In this document: in pieces, positions 34,917 through 43,416 of the stretch
Layout of the letters: every line of letters begins with the position of its first letter
How positions within the stretch are numbered: position 1 is the stretch's first letter
Assembly (NCBI RefSeq): GCF_016427505.1
Contig: NZ_JAELXS010000011.1
Coordinates: forward strand, 20,952-84,951
Reading direction: 5' to 3'
Length of the DNA stretch: 64,000 bases
Source: Sphingomonas mollis
GTDB lineage: Bacteria; Pseudomonadota; Alphaproteobacteria; Sphingomonadales; Sphingomonadaceae
Position numbers and translations under genes: made by a program
The notes under the pieces: model-generated
The model's database searches: none
Seen by the model: only the letters and a program-made list of their open reading frames with translations
What the model was told of the DNA's origin: nothing

Positions 34917-36569
34917 ATGGGCAGCGTCACCGCGAGCAGTGTTGTTTATGCTGTGCGATCATCCACAACGTTGAAAGTTGGCGCGTCCGTCGGTGCCGTG
35001 CTGGGCATGGGGGCGGTCATCGTTCCGAACAACACGGTCGCCAAAAGCGCGCCGAGCGTTTTCGTGACGAAATCGATGCCGGCCGCAATAGCGACGCCTA
35101 CACCAACGCCAACCCCGACTGCACAGCCAGCCGCACCTTCGGCGCGCGACAAGCTGGGCGTGAACGTCGTCGGCATCACCTATTATGGTGGCGAGCCGAT
35201 TTTCTCCAATCAGCTGTTCGGCCTGCGCTGGCTGGTCCCGGCTGCGGGCTGGGGCGGCATCAGCAACGATCGCCTGCGGCCCGACGGCTTCCCCAAGGTG
35301 GTCGACGGTTCGGCGGCCGCGCCGGGTGTCGTCTCGATCCTCAATCCCCCGGCCGAAGCCAAGACGACGGCCACGGCCGTCACGCGCTGCACGTGGCAGG
35401 GTACGGGCAGCGTCGGCGTCGGCGGCTATCCCCGCGAACAGCGTTCGGGCGACCACTTCCTCGAATTCAAATGGGTTCAGGCGACCAATGATTCGAACCG
35501 CGTCTGGTTCCAGATCGACAAATCCGACGCATCGGACCCGATCCGCGCCGTCGATTGCCGCCTGACCACCGAGGCTTCCGACACCTATTTCGCCCCGTCG
35601 CTGATGTCGCATCTCCAGCCCTTCGGCGTGCTGCGCTTCCTCGACATGTCGGCGGCCAACAGCAACCCCGGCTCGGTGACATGGTCGGCGCGCAGCCTGC
35701 CGGGCGATCTGGTCCAGCGCGGCACCGATGGCACCGCGATCGAGACGATGGTGAAGCTGGCCAATGCCAACGGCTCCAGCCCATGGTTCACCGTGCCGTG
35801 GAACGCCGATGCCGATTATCACCGCCGCATGGCGCAACTGGTTCACGACACCGTGCCGGCGGGCAAGCCGGTCTATGTCGAAATCTCGAACGAAGTCTGG
35901 AACTACTCGTTCGGCCAGGCGGGTCAGGCCGAACGCGAAGGTACGGAGCGCAAGCTGTCCGACAATCGCTTCCAGGCGAACATCTATCGCTATGCGCAGA
36001 AGATCACCGAGACGATGCCGATCTGGGCGGACGTCTTCAAGGATCGTCCCAAGGATCTGGTCCGCGTTGCCGCGACGCAGGCGGACAATGCGTGGGTAGG
36101 TGGCAACATCTTCGAATGGAACAACGGCGCCGCCGCTGCCCAGATCGACGCCATCGCCATCGCGCCGTATTTCAAGATCGATACCGATCAGCTGACGAAC
36201 GACAACAACGTCAACATGATCGCACTGGCGGCCGAAGCGAAGCGGCAGGTGGCTTTCCAGTCCGCCGCCTACAAGGTGCTGGCCGACAAGTGGGGCAAGC
36301 GTCTGCTCGCCTATGAGGGCGGCCAGCATCAGATCGATACGAACAATCAGGCCCGCCTGGAGACGATGAACCGCGATCCCCGGATGGAGACGATTTACAA
36401 GCAGTATCTGACCGACTGGAATGCACTGACCGGCGATGTCTTCAACCTGTACTCCACGACCAGCCCGATGAGCCGCTACGGTGCCTGGGGCCTGCGCGAA
36501 TATGCCGGGCAGTCGTTGAGCGAGACGCCGAAGCTGCGCGGGGTGCTGGCCTACGCGAAGAGCAAGTAA
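34917..36569 (+). CDS. Clan GH-A-like protein (tandem copy B) with replaced N terminus
   Basis: A 550-aa paralogue of copy A, nearly colinear from SARDKLGVNVVGITYYGGEP onward. It keeps the putative acid/base Glu326 (EISNEVWNYSF) and nucleophile Glu467 (LAYEGGQHQ), spaced 141 residues apart exactly as in copy A. The first 75 residues are unrelated: no lipobox cysteine, a weakly hydrophobic stretch (about 22-40, VGASVGAVLGMGAVIVP) and then a similar TPTPTPTP linker. So it may be secreted or membrane-tethered rather than lipidated. A 112-base segment (35281-35392) is identical to 32923-33034 including silent sites. A strong terminator follows. Confidence 0.75.
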   Translation: MGSVTASSVVYAVRSSTTLKVGASVGAVLGMGAVIVPNNTVAKSAPSVFVTKSMPAAIATPTPTPTPTAQPAAPSARDKLGVNVVGITYYGGEPIFSNQLFGLRWLVPAAGWGGISNDRLRPDGFPKVVDGSAAAPGVVSILNPPAEAKTTATAVTRCTWQGTGSVGVGGYPREQRSGDHFLEFKWVQATNDSNRVWFQIDKSDASDPIRAVDCRLTTEASDTYFAPSLMSHLQPFGVLRFLDMSAANSNPGSVTWSARSLPGDLVQRGTDGTAIETMVKLANANGSSPWFTVPWNADADYHRRMAQLVHDTVPAGKPVYVEISNEVWNYSFGQAGQAEREGTERKLSDNRFQANIYRYAQKITETMPIWADVFKDRPKDLVRVAATQADNAWVGGNIFEWNNGAAAAQIDAIAIAPYFKIDTDQLTNDNNVNMIALAAEAKRQVAFQSAAYKVLADKWGKRLLAYEGGQHQIDTNNQARLETMNRDPRMETIYKQYLTDWNALTGDVFNLYSTTSPMSRYGAWGLREYAGQSLSETPKLRGVLAYAKSK

Positions 36570-36603
36570 TATCGATCGAACCATCGCGTTCGACAGGAAT
36601 GAC

Positions 36604-36638
36604 GGGCTGCCAGCATCGCGCTGGCAGCCCTTTTTTTT
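36604..36638 (+). terminator. Rho-independent terminator after GH-A-like copy B
   Basis: A perfect 11-base GC-rich stem (36604-36614 with 36620-36630), five-base loop, then eight T residues. This is the clearest intrinsic terminator in the window. Confidence 0.92.
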
Positions 36639-36754
36639 GCGCGGGCGATGACGATCCGCCGAAGGATCGACCGATCCCTACCCGCAAATGAAATGTTGTA
36701 TCATAATGCAGGCCTTGGCTATGGAGCCCACCGACACCGGGGGACTGTTGACCA

Positions 36755-38878
36755 ATGACCTATTCATACCGGGCACTCGCGCGCCGCGTTGCCGCCTGCC
36801 TGCCGCTGATCGCGATCGGCCTGTCCGTGCAGGCCACCGCCCAGACCGCGACGGTGGTGGAAACCGAGACATCGGCCGACGATCACGGCGATATCGTGGT
36901 GCTCGGCACGAAATCGTCGCGCAACGACACGCTGGGATCGGATCTCATTACGCGGCGCATGTCGCAATCCAGCCGCTCGCTGGAACGCGATCTGCTGGTC
37001 GCCGCCGGCACCTATCGCCTGTCCGATGCGCTCGAACTGTTCAGCGGGATCAGCCAGCAGAATAACCGCGGCGGCTTCCTCGACAACTTCGCGATCCGCG
37101 GTTTCCTCGGCACGCCCGATGGCGGCGCGGAATATTATGTCGACGGCTTTCTCGCCAATCGCGGTCTGGCGCCACCCCGTGATCCGGCCACGACCGAGCG
37201 GATCGAGGTGCTGAAGGGGCCGGCGGGCGCCGTCTTCGGCGACATCGATCCCGCCGGTCGCGTCAACATCGTGTCGAAGACGCCGCGCTTCACCCCGCAT
37301 GCAGAGGTGACGCTGCTCTATGGATCGTTCGACAATCGACGGGCGGAGGTCGATGTCACCGGGCCGCTGTCGGCGACACTGGCTGGGCGCATCGTCGTCG
37401 CGGCGGAGGACAGCGACGGCTATCGCGACTTCGTCGGCCTGTCGCGCCGCGTCGTATCGCCCTCGCTGACCTGGGAGCCGCAAAAGGGCACCCGGCTGAC
37501 CGCGCTGGCGGAATATACCCGTTTCGACTCTGCCTTCGATCGCGGCGTGCCGGCGCTGAACAACGATGCGCTCGCCCTGCCGCGCACCCGCTTCTACGGC
37601 GAACCGTCCGATGGCGATCATCGTGCTCGCAACACCCGCCTGCAACTCACCGGCGAACAGGCGCTGGGCGGCGAATGGTCGCTGAACGGCGGCATCATCT
37701 GGCGGCGCAGCACCCTGCGCGGTTTCTCCAGCGACCAGTCGCGACTGGTCGGCACGCGGACGTTGTGGCGCCAACGTCGCGAGCGCGGCTATGAATCTGA
37801 GGACCTGTCGGCCCGGCTGGAACTCGCCGGCCGCTTCGACGCGCTCGGCGTCCACCACCCCAGCCTGGGCGTGAAGGGCTATACGCTCGATTATCTGGAA
37901 CTGCTGCGCCGGCGTAACCCGACGGCGGCCTTCCCCTATGCGATCGACGTGTTCGATCCGGTCTATGGCGGCGTGGCCCAGCCGCTGCTCCCCTCGATCG
38001 ACCAGCGCGAGACGCGGCGCGCCGCCACGGTCTATCTGCAGGATATGTGGGACGTGACCGATCGGCTGACGCTGACCGGCGGTATCCGGTACGACGCCTA
38101 TCGCCAGCGCCTGCGCCGCAACCTGACCGGCATCGTCAGCCAGACCAGCGACGAGCCCGTGCGATTCCGCGCGGGCGCCCGGTATCGCGTCACCGATACG
38201 GTCGCGGTCCATGCGAACTGGGGCGAATCCTTCCTGCTGAACTCCGGCACCGGCCGTCCGCCCGCCGCCGACCAGCCAGGCCAGCCATTCGGGCCGGAGC
38301 AGGCCAAGGGATATGAATTGGGCATCGCCGGCCGTTGGCCGGGGATCGACATCGCCGCGACCTTCTTCGATATCGAAAAGCGCGGCATCCTGACCAACGA
38401 TCCCATCGATGCGGGTTTCCTCGCGCCGGTCGGATCGCTCACCAGTCGCGGGGTCGAGTTGGACGCGTCGATGAAGCTGCTGCGCCGGTGGCAGCTCGTC
38501 GCCAACTACGCCTATATCGATGCGCGCGCCGACGACGCGAGTTTCGCGACGCCGGCGGTGCTGAACGTGGCCAAGCATTCGGGCACGTTGCTCGTCGTCG
38601 GCCGCTATCCGACCGGCTGGGGCACGGAATGGTCGGTAACGGGCGGCGTCGCGCATGTCGGCGACCGCGCCGGCGCCATCGACACCAGCGGCTTGCGCCT
38701 GCCGGCGTATACCAAGGTAAAGCTGTCCGGCGAGATCGGCGTCACGCCCGCACTGACACTGCGCGCAGAGGCCGACAATCTGTTCGACACGCATTACGCG
38801 ATGAGCTCGTACAGCCCCGTCTGGGTATTCCCCGGCGCGCCGCGCACGGTGCGCGTGTCGGCGCGGATGACGTGGTGA
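36755..38878 (+). CDS. TonB-dependent siderophore-type receptor
   Basis: A 707-aa outer-membrane receptor of the FecA/FhuA/FpvA type. Signal peptide to about residue 30 (LIAIGLSVQATAQ), a TonB-box-like DIVVLG, plug with FAIRGFLGTPDGGAEYYVDGF and IEVLKGPAGAVFGDIDPAGRVNIVSKTP (typical siderophore-receptor plug), then a 22-strand-type barrel ending AARMTW-like in an aromatic residue. Its stop codon overlaps the ATG of an M14 carboxypeptidase (TGATG), so both are made together. Iron-chelate uptake is expected from family; the peptidase partner hints at a peptidic ligand. Confidence 0.92.
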   Translation: MTYSYRALARRVAACLPLIAIGLSVQATAQTATVVETETSADDHGDIVVLGTKSSRNDTLGSDLITRRMSQSSRSLERDLLVAAGTYRLSDALELFSGISQQNNRGGFLDNFAIRGFLGTPDGGAEYYVDGFLANRGLAPPRDPATTERIEVLKGPAGAVFGDIDPAGRVNIVSKTPRFTPHAEVTLLYGSFDNRRAEVDVTGPLSATLAGRIVVAAEDSDGYRDFVGLSRRVVSPSLTWEPQKGTRLTALAEYTRFDSAFDRGVPALNNDALALPRTRFYGEPSDGDHRARNTRLQLTGEQALGGEWSLNGGIIWRRSTLRGFSSDQSRLVGTRTLWRQRRERGYESEDLSARLELAGRFDALGVHHPSLGVKGYTLDYLELLRRRNPTAAFPYAIDVFDPVYGGVAQPLLPSIDQRETRRAATVYLQDMWDVTDRLTLTGGIRYDAYRQRLRRNLTGIVSQTSDEPVRFRAGARYRVTDTVAVHANWGESFLLNSGTGRPPAADQPGQPFGPEQAKGYELGIAGRWPGIDIAATFFDIEKRGILTNDPIDAGFLAPVGSLTSRGVELDASMKLLRRWQLVANYAYIDARADDASFATPAVLNVAKHSGTLLVVGRYPTGWGTEWSVTGGVAHVGDRAGAIDTSGLRLPAYTKVKLSGEIGVTPALTLRAEADNLFDTHYAMSSYSPVWVFPGAPRTVRVSARMTW

Positions 38879-40674
38879 TGATGCGTCGATTGCGGATAAT
38901 GACAGTGTTGGCGCTGGCCGGCGCACTGCCCGCTGCACTACCCGCCGCCGCCACGGCGCAGGAACGCGCGCCGTTGCCGCCGACGCTGCCATGGTCGGGC
39001 CCCAGCGAGCGCCTGATCGCCCGCGCGACCGACCCATGGATCACGCCGGTCGAGCGCAGCGGTTTCCGCACCACCCCCAGCTATGCGGAAACGAGCGCAT
39101 GGCTCGACCGGCTGGTCGCCGCCTCGCCATTGCTGACGCGTGAGACGTTCGGCACCACGGCAGAGGGCAGGGCGCTCTACCTGATCCGGGCCAGCAAGGG
39201 CGGCGACAAGCCCGTCGTCCTGATCCAGGCCGGCATCCATTCGGGCGAGATCGACGGCAAGGATGCCGGGCTGATGCTGCTCCGCGACATCGCGCTGCAC
39301 GGCAAGGACGACCTGCTCGACCGCGTCGATCTGGTCTTCGTGCCGATCCTGAATGCCGATGGCCACGAACGGACCAGCCCGTTCAACCGCCCCAACCAGC
39401 GCGGGCCGGAGAACCCCGGCCAGCGATCGACCGCGCAGAACATCAACCTGAACCGCGACTATGCCAAGGCGGACGCGCCGGAGACGCAGGCGATGATCCG
39501 CCTGCTGCGCCGGCTCGATCCCATGCTCTACATCGACATGCACGTGTCGGACGGGTTCGATCACGGCTATGACGTGACCTACACCTTTGCCGGATGGGGC
39601 GTGTACACCCGGTCACGGCACATCACCGATTGGCTGAACGGACCGTTCCGCGCCAGCATCGATCCGTTCGTCCGCCGCATGGGCCACCACCCGCATTTCT
39701 ATCCCAGCGCGATCGACGAACGCGATCTGTCGCGCGGCCTGCGCTTCGCGGCGGAGGGGCCGCGCTATTCGACCGGGTATGGCGATTACGCCCGCATCCC
39801 GACCGTGCTGGTCGAGATGCATTCGCTCAAACCCTATCGCCAGCGCGTGCTGGGGGCCTATGCGATGATGGAGGCGGCGTTGCGCCACGTCGGTCGCGAC
39901 GCACCGGCCCTGCGCAGCGCGATCGCCGGCGACCGCGCCGACCGGCCCACCGAATTGCCGGTACGCTGGCAACGGCGCGATACCCCTATCGACACGGTGC
40001 CGTTCACCGGCATGGCGCTCGAACGCTACCGCTCGCCGGCGTCGGGTGAGGAAGAGGTGCGGTATCTCGCCCGCCCGCAGGCGTTGCGCCTGCCGCTGAT
40101 CGGGCAGACGCCGGTCGCCACCGTCCGTCTGCCGCGCGCATGGTGGGTGCCGGTCAGCGCGACCGACGTCATCGCCCGGCTCGACCTGCACGGCATCGCC
40201 TATACGCGGATCGACGCGGCGCAAACGCTGGATCTCGACATGGCACGGATCATCGATCCGGTGCTGGGACCGGCCAGCGAGGGACGGATCATGCTGTCTG
40301 GCCAGTTCCGTCACCAACGCCGCCGGGAAACGATGCCCGCCGGATCGGTGCGCATACCGTACGATCAGGACCGCGGATTGCTGGCCGCCGCCCTGCTCGA
40401 ACCGGAATCAGTCGATTCGTTGCTGGCATGGGGGCTGTTCCCGGCGATGCTGCAGAAGAATGGCGGCATCGAACGGTTCGCGAGCGCGCCGATGGCCGAT
40501 GCGATGCTGGCCCGCGATCCGGCGCTGCGCGCCGCGTTCGAGGCAAAACTGGCAGCCGATCCCGCCTTCGCCGCCGATGGCGAGGCGCGGCTCGCCTGGT
40601 TCGTCGATCGTTCGCCCTATCGCGACGACCGGTATCTGCTCTACCCGGTCGGCCGCGAGGTGCCGCGCGACTAG
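38878..40674 (+). CDS. Exported M14-family zinc carboxypeptidase
   Basis: A 598-aa periplasmic metallopeptidase. Signal peptide (MMRRLRIMTVLALAGAL ... ATAQ) then an M14 catalytic domain. Zinc ligands are His121 and Glu124 (AGIHSGEIDGKD) and His222 (IDMHVSDGF). NLNRDY supplies the substrate-carboxylate arginine (Arg193), and VLVEMHSLKPY probably holds the catalytic glutamate. A C-terminal beta-rich region of about 250 residues follows, longer than simple carboxypeptidases. The first ATG (38878) overlaps the receptor stop; the next codon is also ATG. Co-expression with a siderophore-type receptor suggests trimming of a peptide ligand or of surface peptides. Confidence 0.9.
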   Translation: MMRRLRIMTVLALAGALPAALPAAATAQERAPLPPTLPWSGPSERLIARATDPWITPVERSGFRTTPSYAETSAWLDRLVAASPLLTRETFGTTAEGRALYLIRASKGGDKPVVLIQAGIHSGEIDGKDAGLMLLRDIALHGKDDLLDRVDLVFVPILNADGHERTSPFNRPNQRGPENPGQRSTAQNINLNRDYAKADAPETQAMIRLLRRLDPMLYIDMHVSDGFDHGYDVTYTFAGWGVYTRSRHITDWLNGPFRASIDPFVRRMGHHPHFYPSAIDERDLSRGLRFAAEGPRYSTGYGDYARIPTVLVEMHSLKPYRQRVLGAYAMMEAALRHVGRDAPALRSAIAGDRADRPTELPVRWQRRDTPIDTVPFTGMALERYRSPASGEEEVRYLARPQALRLPLIGQTPVATVRLPRAWWVPVSATDVIARLDLHGIAYTRIDAAQTLDLDMARIIDPVLGPASEGRIMLSGQFRHQRRRETMPAGSVRIPYDQDRGLLAAALLEPESVDSLLAWGLFPAMLQKNGGIERFASAPMADAMLARDPALRAAFEAKLAADPAFAADGEARLAWFVDRSPYRDDRYLLYPVGREVPRD

Positions 40675-40699
40675 GGCATGATGACGTTGTTTTAACCGA

Positions 40700-40772
40700 T
40701 CATTGCGAGCGCAGCGAAGCAACCCGGAGCAGCACGTAATGCCCTGGGTTGCATCACTCCGCTCGCCATGAG
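40700..40772. repeat. Palindromic repeat, TCATTGCGAGCG family, copy 1
   Basis: An imperfect palindrome starting TCATTGCGAGCGCAGCGAAG and ending in the complementary CTCCGCTCGCCATGAG form. Similar elements are at 44445 and 49907. All lie between genes near 3' ends. Confidence 0.8.
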
Positions 40773-40805
40773 GACCGGGTCCGTCTTACGTCGTCAGGCT
40801 CTGGG

Positions 40806-41192
40806 CTATTGCATAGTCCCCGACATACCGGGCACGGCCAGCGCCATCATGATCCGCGTCGAACAGATCGCGCAATCCAGTCCCATCGCCGCGCCCGCCG
40901 GACAATTCAGGCAGGCACGGCGAACCAGCGACCCGTCGATCAGGCCGAGCAACTGCTGCTCGTCCTCGGTCGTCGTCCCCGCGTGTCCGACCGTCACCGG
41001 CCGCCCGAGCGCATCTTCGTAGAAGCGGAGCAGGCTGTCGAACACCGGCGCCAGCATCGCGCATTGATGGCCGGTTAGGGTCCGCGACAGGCAAGGCTGC
41101 ACAGCCACCCCCGCATCGCGCGCATCGCGCCAGCACCGGGTGGCATCGATCAGGATCGCGCCCGTAACGGGCAACGCGAGAGAAGACATCAT
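40806..41192 (-). CDS. Small cysteine-rich protein with CxxC-x9-CxxC
   Basis: A protein of 128 aa with four cysteines arranged as Cys94-x2-Cys97-x9-Cys107-x2-Cys110 (CLNCPAGAAMGLDCAIC), a plausible zinc or iron-sulfur site, plus earlier cysteines at 20, 34 and 44. The rest is alpha-helical in character (FDSLLRFYEDALGRP). No family recognised. Two consecutive ATGs at 41192 and 41189 follow AACAGG; either may be used. No co-directional partner is close; the 88-aa gene upstream is 114 bp away. Confidence 0.66.
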   Translation of the reverse strand: MMSSLALPVTGAILIDATRCWRDARDAGVAVQPCLSRTLTGHQCAMLAPVFDSLLRFYEDALGRPVTVGHAGTTTEDEQQLLGLIDGSLVRRACLNCPAGAAMGLDCAICSTRIMMALAVPGMSGTMQ

Positions 41193-41305
41193 CCTGTTCG
41201 ATCAATCATTGTTGCGAGTCGTTCGCAATTCATACCCGCGTGATATGACAGAGGCAAGACGCGCGGCGGTTATATCATCGCGTGTGGGCGCTCACGCCGT
41301 CGCCA

Positions 41306-41572
41306 TCAAAGCACCACCGTCACCGGCTGGCCGCCCTTGATTCCCGCCAGCACCATGCGTTCCCACACCGCGACGTCGCCGACCGCGGCCATCGCCTGAT
41401 CGGGCTCGCGCAGCGTCTTCAGGACGGCGATCGCATCGGGAAGGTAGTCGCGCCATGCCGCATCCACCTGCGCGCTGGCCGAGGCATGGGCGCCGTCGGC
41501 GTTGGCGCTCAGCCGCTCGGCGGCGATCACCCGCGCGATGCGCTCGGTGATCGGGGTGGTGGACACGTCCAT
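41306..41572 (-). CDS. Conserved-looking hypothetical protein, 88 aa
   Basis: Starts MDVSTTPITERIARVIAAERLSANADG and is mainly helical, with a short closing beta segment (GGQPVTVVL). GAGGAGAG lies seven bases before the ATG, a strong ribosome-binding site. No family recognised. It lies 71 bp downstream of the RNA helicase gene in the same direction and may be read with it. Confidence 0.68.
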   Translation of the reverse strand: MDVSTTPITERIARVIAAERLSANADGAHASASAQVDAAWRDYLPDAIAVLKTLREPDQAMAAVGDVAVWERMVLAGIKGGQPVTVVL

Positions 41573-41643
41573 GGTATCTCTCCTCGCGGGTTCACCATAG
41601 CAAACCCGCGAAGAGTGTTCAGTATCCGTCCAGACGTATGCGA

Positions 41644-43083
41644 TCAGCGCGAGGCGGACGGGCCGCTGCGCGCACCGCCACCGCTGCGACCACGGCCACC
41701 ACCGCCACCACCGCCGCCGGCAGGACGACCACCGCCACCGGCCGGACGACCGCCGCCGCCATTGCCACCACCGGCGGGGCGACCACCGCCCCGGCTGGCA
41801 TTGGCATAGCTGCGACCGTTGCCCGTGGGCGACGCGGCATGCGTCGCGCGGGGGCGGGCGGGGTCACGCTGCTGACGCGGGCGATCCTCACGCGGCGAGG
41901 GATCGGCGCCGATCGCGTTCACGCGCTGCGACTTGATCTTGTTCGCCTGGTTCATGAAGTCGTCGGGCAGTGCCTGCACCGGCACCTTCTGGCGCGTCGT
42001 CTTCTCGATGTCGCGCATATACGCCTTCTCGTCATCCGCGCAGAACGAGATCGCGACGCCCGATGCGCCGGCGCGCGCGGTGCGGCCGATGCGGTGGACA
42101 TATTGCTCGGGCACGTTCGGCAGTTCGAAGTTGATGACGTGGCTCACGCCCGACACGTCGATGCCGCGCGCGGCGATGTCGGTGGCGACCAGGATCTTGG
42201 TCTTGCCGTCCTTGAACTCGCCCAGCGCCCGCTCGCGCTGGCCCTGGCTCTTGTTGCCGTGGATCGCGTTCGACGCGATGCCGTTGCCGGCCAGCAGCTT
42301 CACGACGCGGTCGGCGCCGTGCTTGGTACGGGTGAACACCAGCGCGCGGTCGATCGACGGATCGTTCAACGTGATCGTCAGCAGAGCCTGCTTCTCCGAC
42401 TGGTTCACGAACGTCACGAACTGGTCGACGCGCTCGGCGGTGGTGGCGGCCGGCTTGACCGACACGGTGGCCGGCTCATGCAGGAACTGGCTGGCCAGCT
42501 CGCGGATCGACACCGGCATGGTGGCCGAGAAGAACAGCGTCTGGCGCTTCTTCGGGACCATCCGCACGATCTTCTTCAACGCGTGGATGAAGCCCAGGTC
42601 GAGCATCTGGTCGGCTTCGTCGAGGACGAGGATCTCGATCATCGACAGGTTCACGAAGCCCTGCTCGACCAGATCGATCAGGCGGCCCGGCGTGGCGACG
42701 AGGATGTCGACGCCGCGGCTCATGTCCTGACGGTTCTTGTTGATGCTGGTGCCGCCGAAGACCGTGGTCACCGACATCTTCGAGAACTTGCCGTATTCAC
42801 GCGCCGAATCGGCGATCTGGCTGGCCAGCTCGCGGGTCGGGGCGAGCACGAGCATGCGGCAATGCGTCGGCAGCACGCGCTTCTGCACGGCGACCATGCG
42901 CTGGATCGATGGCAGGACGAACGCGGCGGTCTTGCCGGTGCCGGTCTGGGCGATGCCGAGCAGGTCGCCGCCTTCCAGCAGCTGCGGAATGGCCTGTGCC
43001 TGGATCGGAGTGGGAGTAGTATAGCCCTTCGCTTCGAGCGCACGGACCAGAGGCTCGGCAAGGCCGAGATCGGAAAAAGACAT
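41644..43083 (-). CDS. rhlE: DEAD-box RNA helicase, RhlE type
   Basis: A 479-aa ATP-dependent RNA helicase. It opens with the Q motif (SFSDLGLAEPLVRALEAKGY ... PTPIQ), then motif I AQTGTGKTAAF, PTREL, DEAD in LVLDEADQMLDLGF, SAT, a helicase C domain with ATDIAARGIDV and HRIGRTARAG, and a C-terminal Gly/Arg-rich tail of about 50 residues for RNA binding. The tail's coding DNA is a run of GGC/GGT repeats (about 41670-41800). ATG 43083 is chosen because MSFSDLGL is the standard RhlE start. The long 5' region has a hairpin near the start codon, compatible with cold control. Confidence 0.94.
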   Translation of the reverse strand: MSFSDLGLAEPLVRALEAKGYTTPTPIQAQAIPQLLEGGDLLGIAQTGTGKTAAFVLPSIQRMVAVQKRVLPTHCRMLVLAPTRELASQIADSAREYGKFSKMSVTTVFGGTSINKNRQDMSRGVDILVATPGRLIDLVEQGFVNLSMIEILVLDEADQMLDLGFIHALKKIVRMVPKKRQTLFFSATMPVSIRELASQFLHEPATVSVKPAATTAERVDQFVTFVNQSEKQALLTITLNDPSIDRALVFTRTKHGADRVVKLLAGNGIASNAIHGNKSQGQRERALGEFKDGKTKILVATDIAARGIDVSGVSHVINFELPNVPEQYVHRIGRTARAGASGVAISFCADDEKAYMRDIEKTTRQKVPVQALPDDFMNQANKIKSQRVNAIGADPSPREDRPRQQRDPARPRATHAASPTGNGRSYANASRGGGRPAGGGNGGGGRPAGGGGRPAGGGGGGGGRGRSGGGARSGPSASR

Positions 43084-43416
43084 GGAGAAACCTTGTACTA
43101 CGGTGCCATGCACCGTGACGCGAAAAGGCGCACGGGGGTGGCGGGGGGAGAATGACGCCCCGCGTGATTAGGGAAGCCTTAGCTCGACCGAGGCGGAGCA
43201 CGAACAATCCGGTTTTTCCGGATGAAGTCCGCTCACGCTGCATGACGCCTCGATGCCGTGCCAGATACGCCGATCCGCCCATAAGTCAAGGTCGGCGGTA
43301 TCATACCACGTCATGACAAAGGGTCGGGGACCAGACCGATTGCGGCGTCTGCGGGCTTGTCGGCACCGGGGTGATCGCTCTACGCCTGTACCCATAACAA
43401 TATCGAGAGGATGGCG
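43084..43416. other. Divergent gap upstream of the RNA helicase
   Basis: 333 bp between rhlE and the fumarylacetoacetase-family gene. I see no gene. A seven-base hairpin lies at 43100-43116 in the helicase leader and another (ATCCGG, five-base loop, CCGGAT) at 43207-43223. Long leaders with hairpins are common for cold-induced helicases, but I cannot show that here. Confidence 0.5.
43100..43116 (-). promoter_or_regulatory. Hairpin in the RNA helicase leader
   Basis: ACGGTGC and GCACCGT pair around a three-base loop, 17 to 33 bases upstream of the helicase ATG. It could mask or expose the ribosome-binding region. Confidence 0.35.

Noticed and set aside
36689..36707. Possible Fur box upstream of the siderophore-type receptor
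   Set aside because: Only part of the site (TATCATAATG) resembles the consensus; about 7 of 10 bases in one half and little in the other. Not strong enough to list.
41670..41800. Short tandem GC-rich repeats that might be taken for a CRISPR or VNTR
   Set aside because: They encode the Gly/Arg-rich tail of the helicase; no spacer structure.
41638..43155. 505-codon plus-strand frame opposite the RNA helicase
   Set aside because: Antisense shadow; the minus strand has all DEAD-box motifs.
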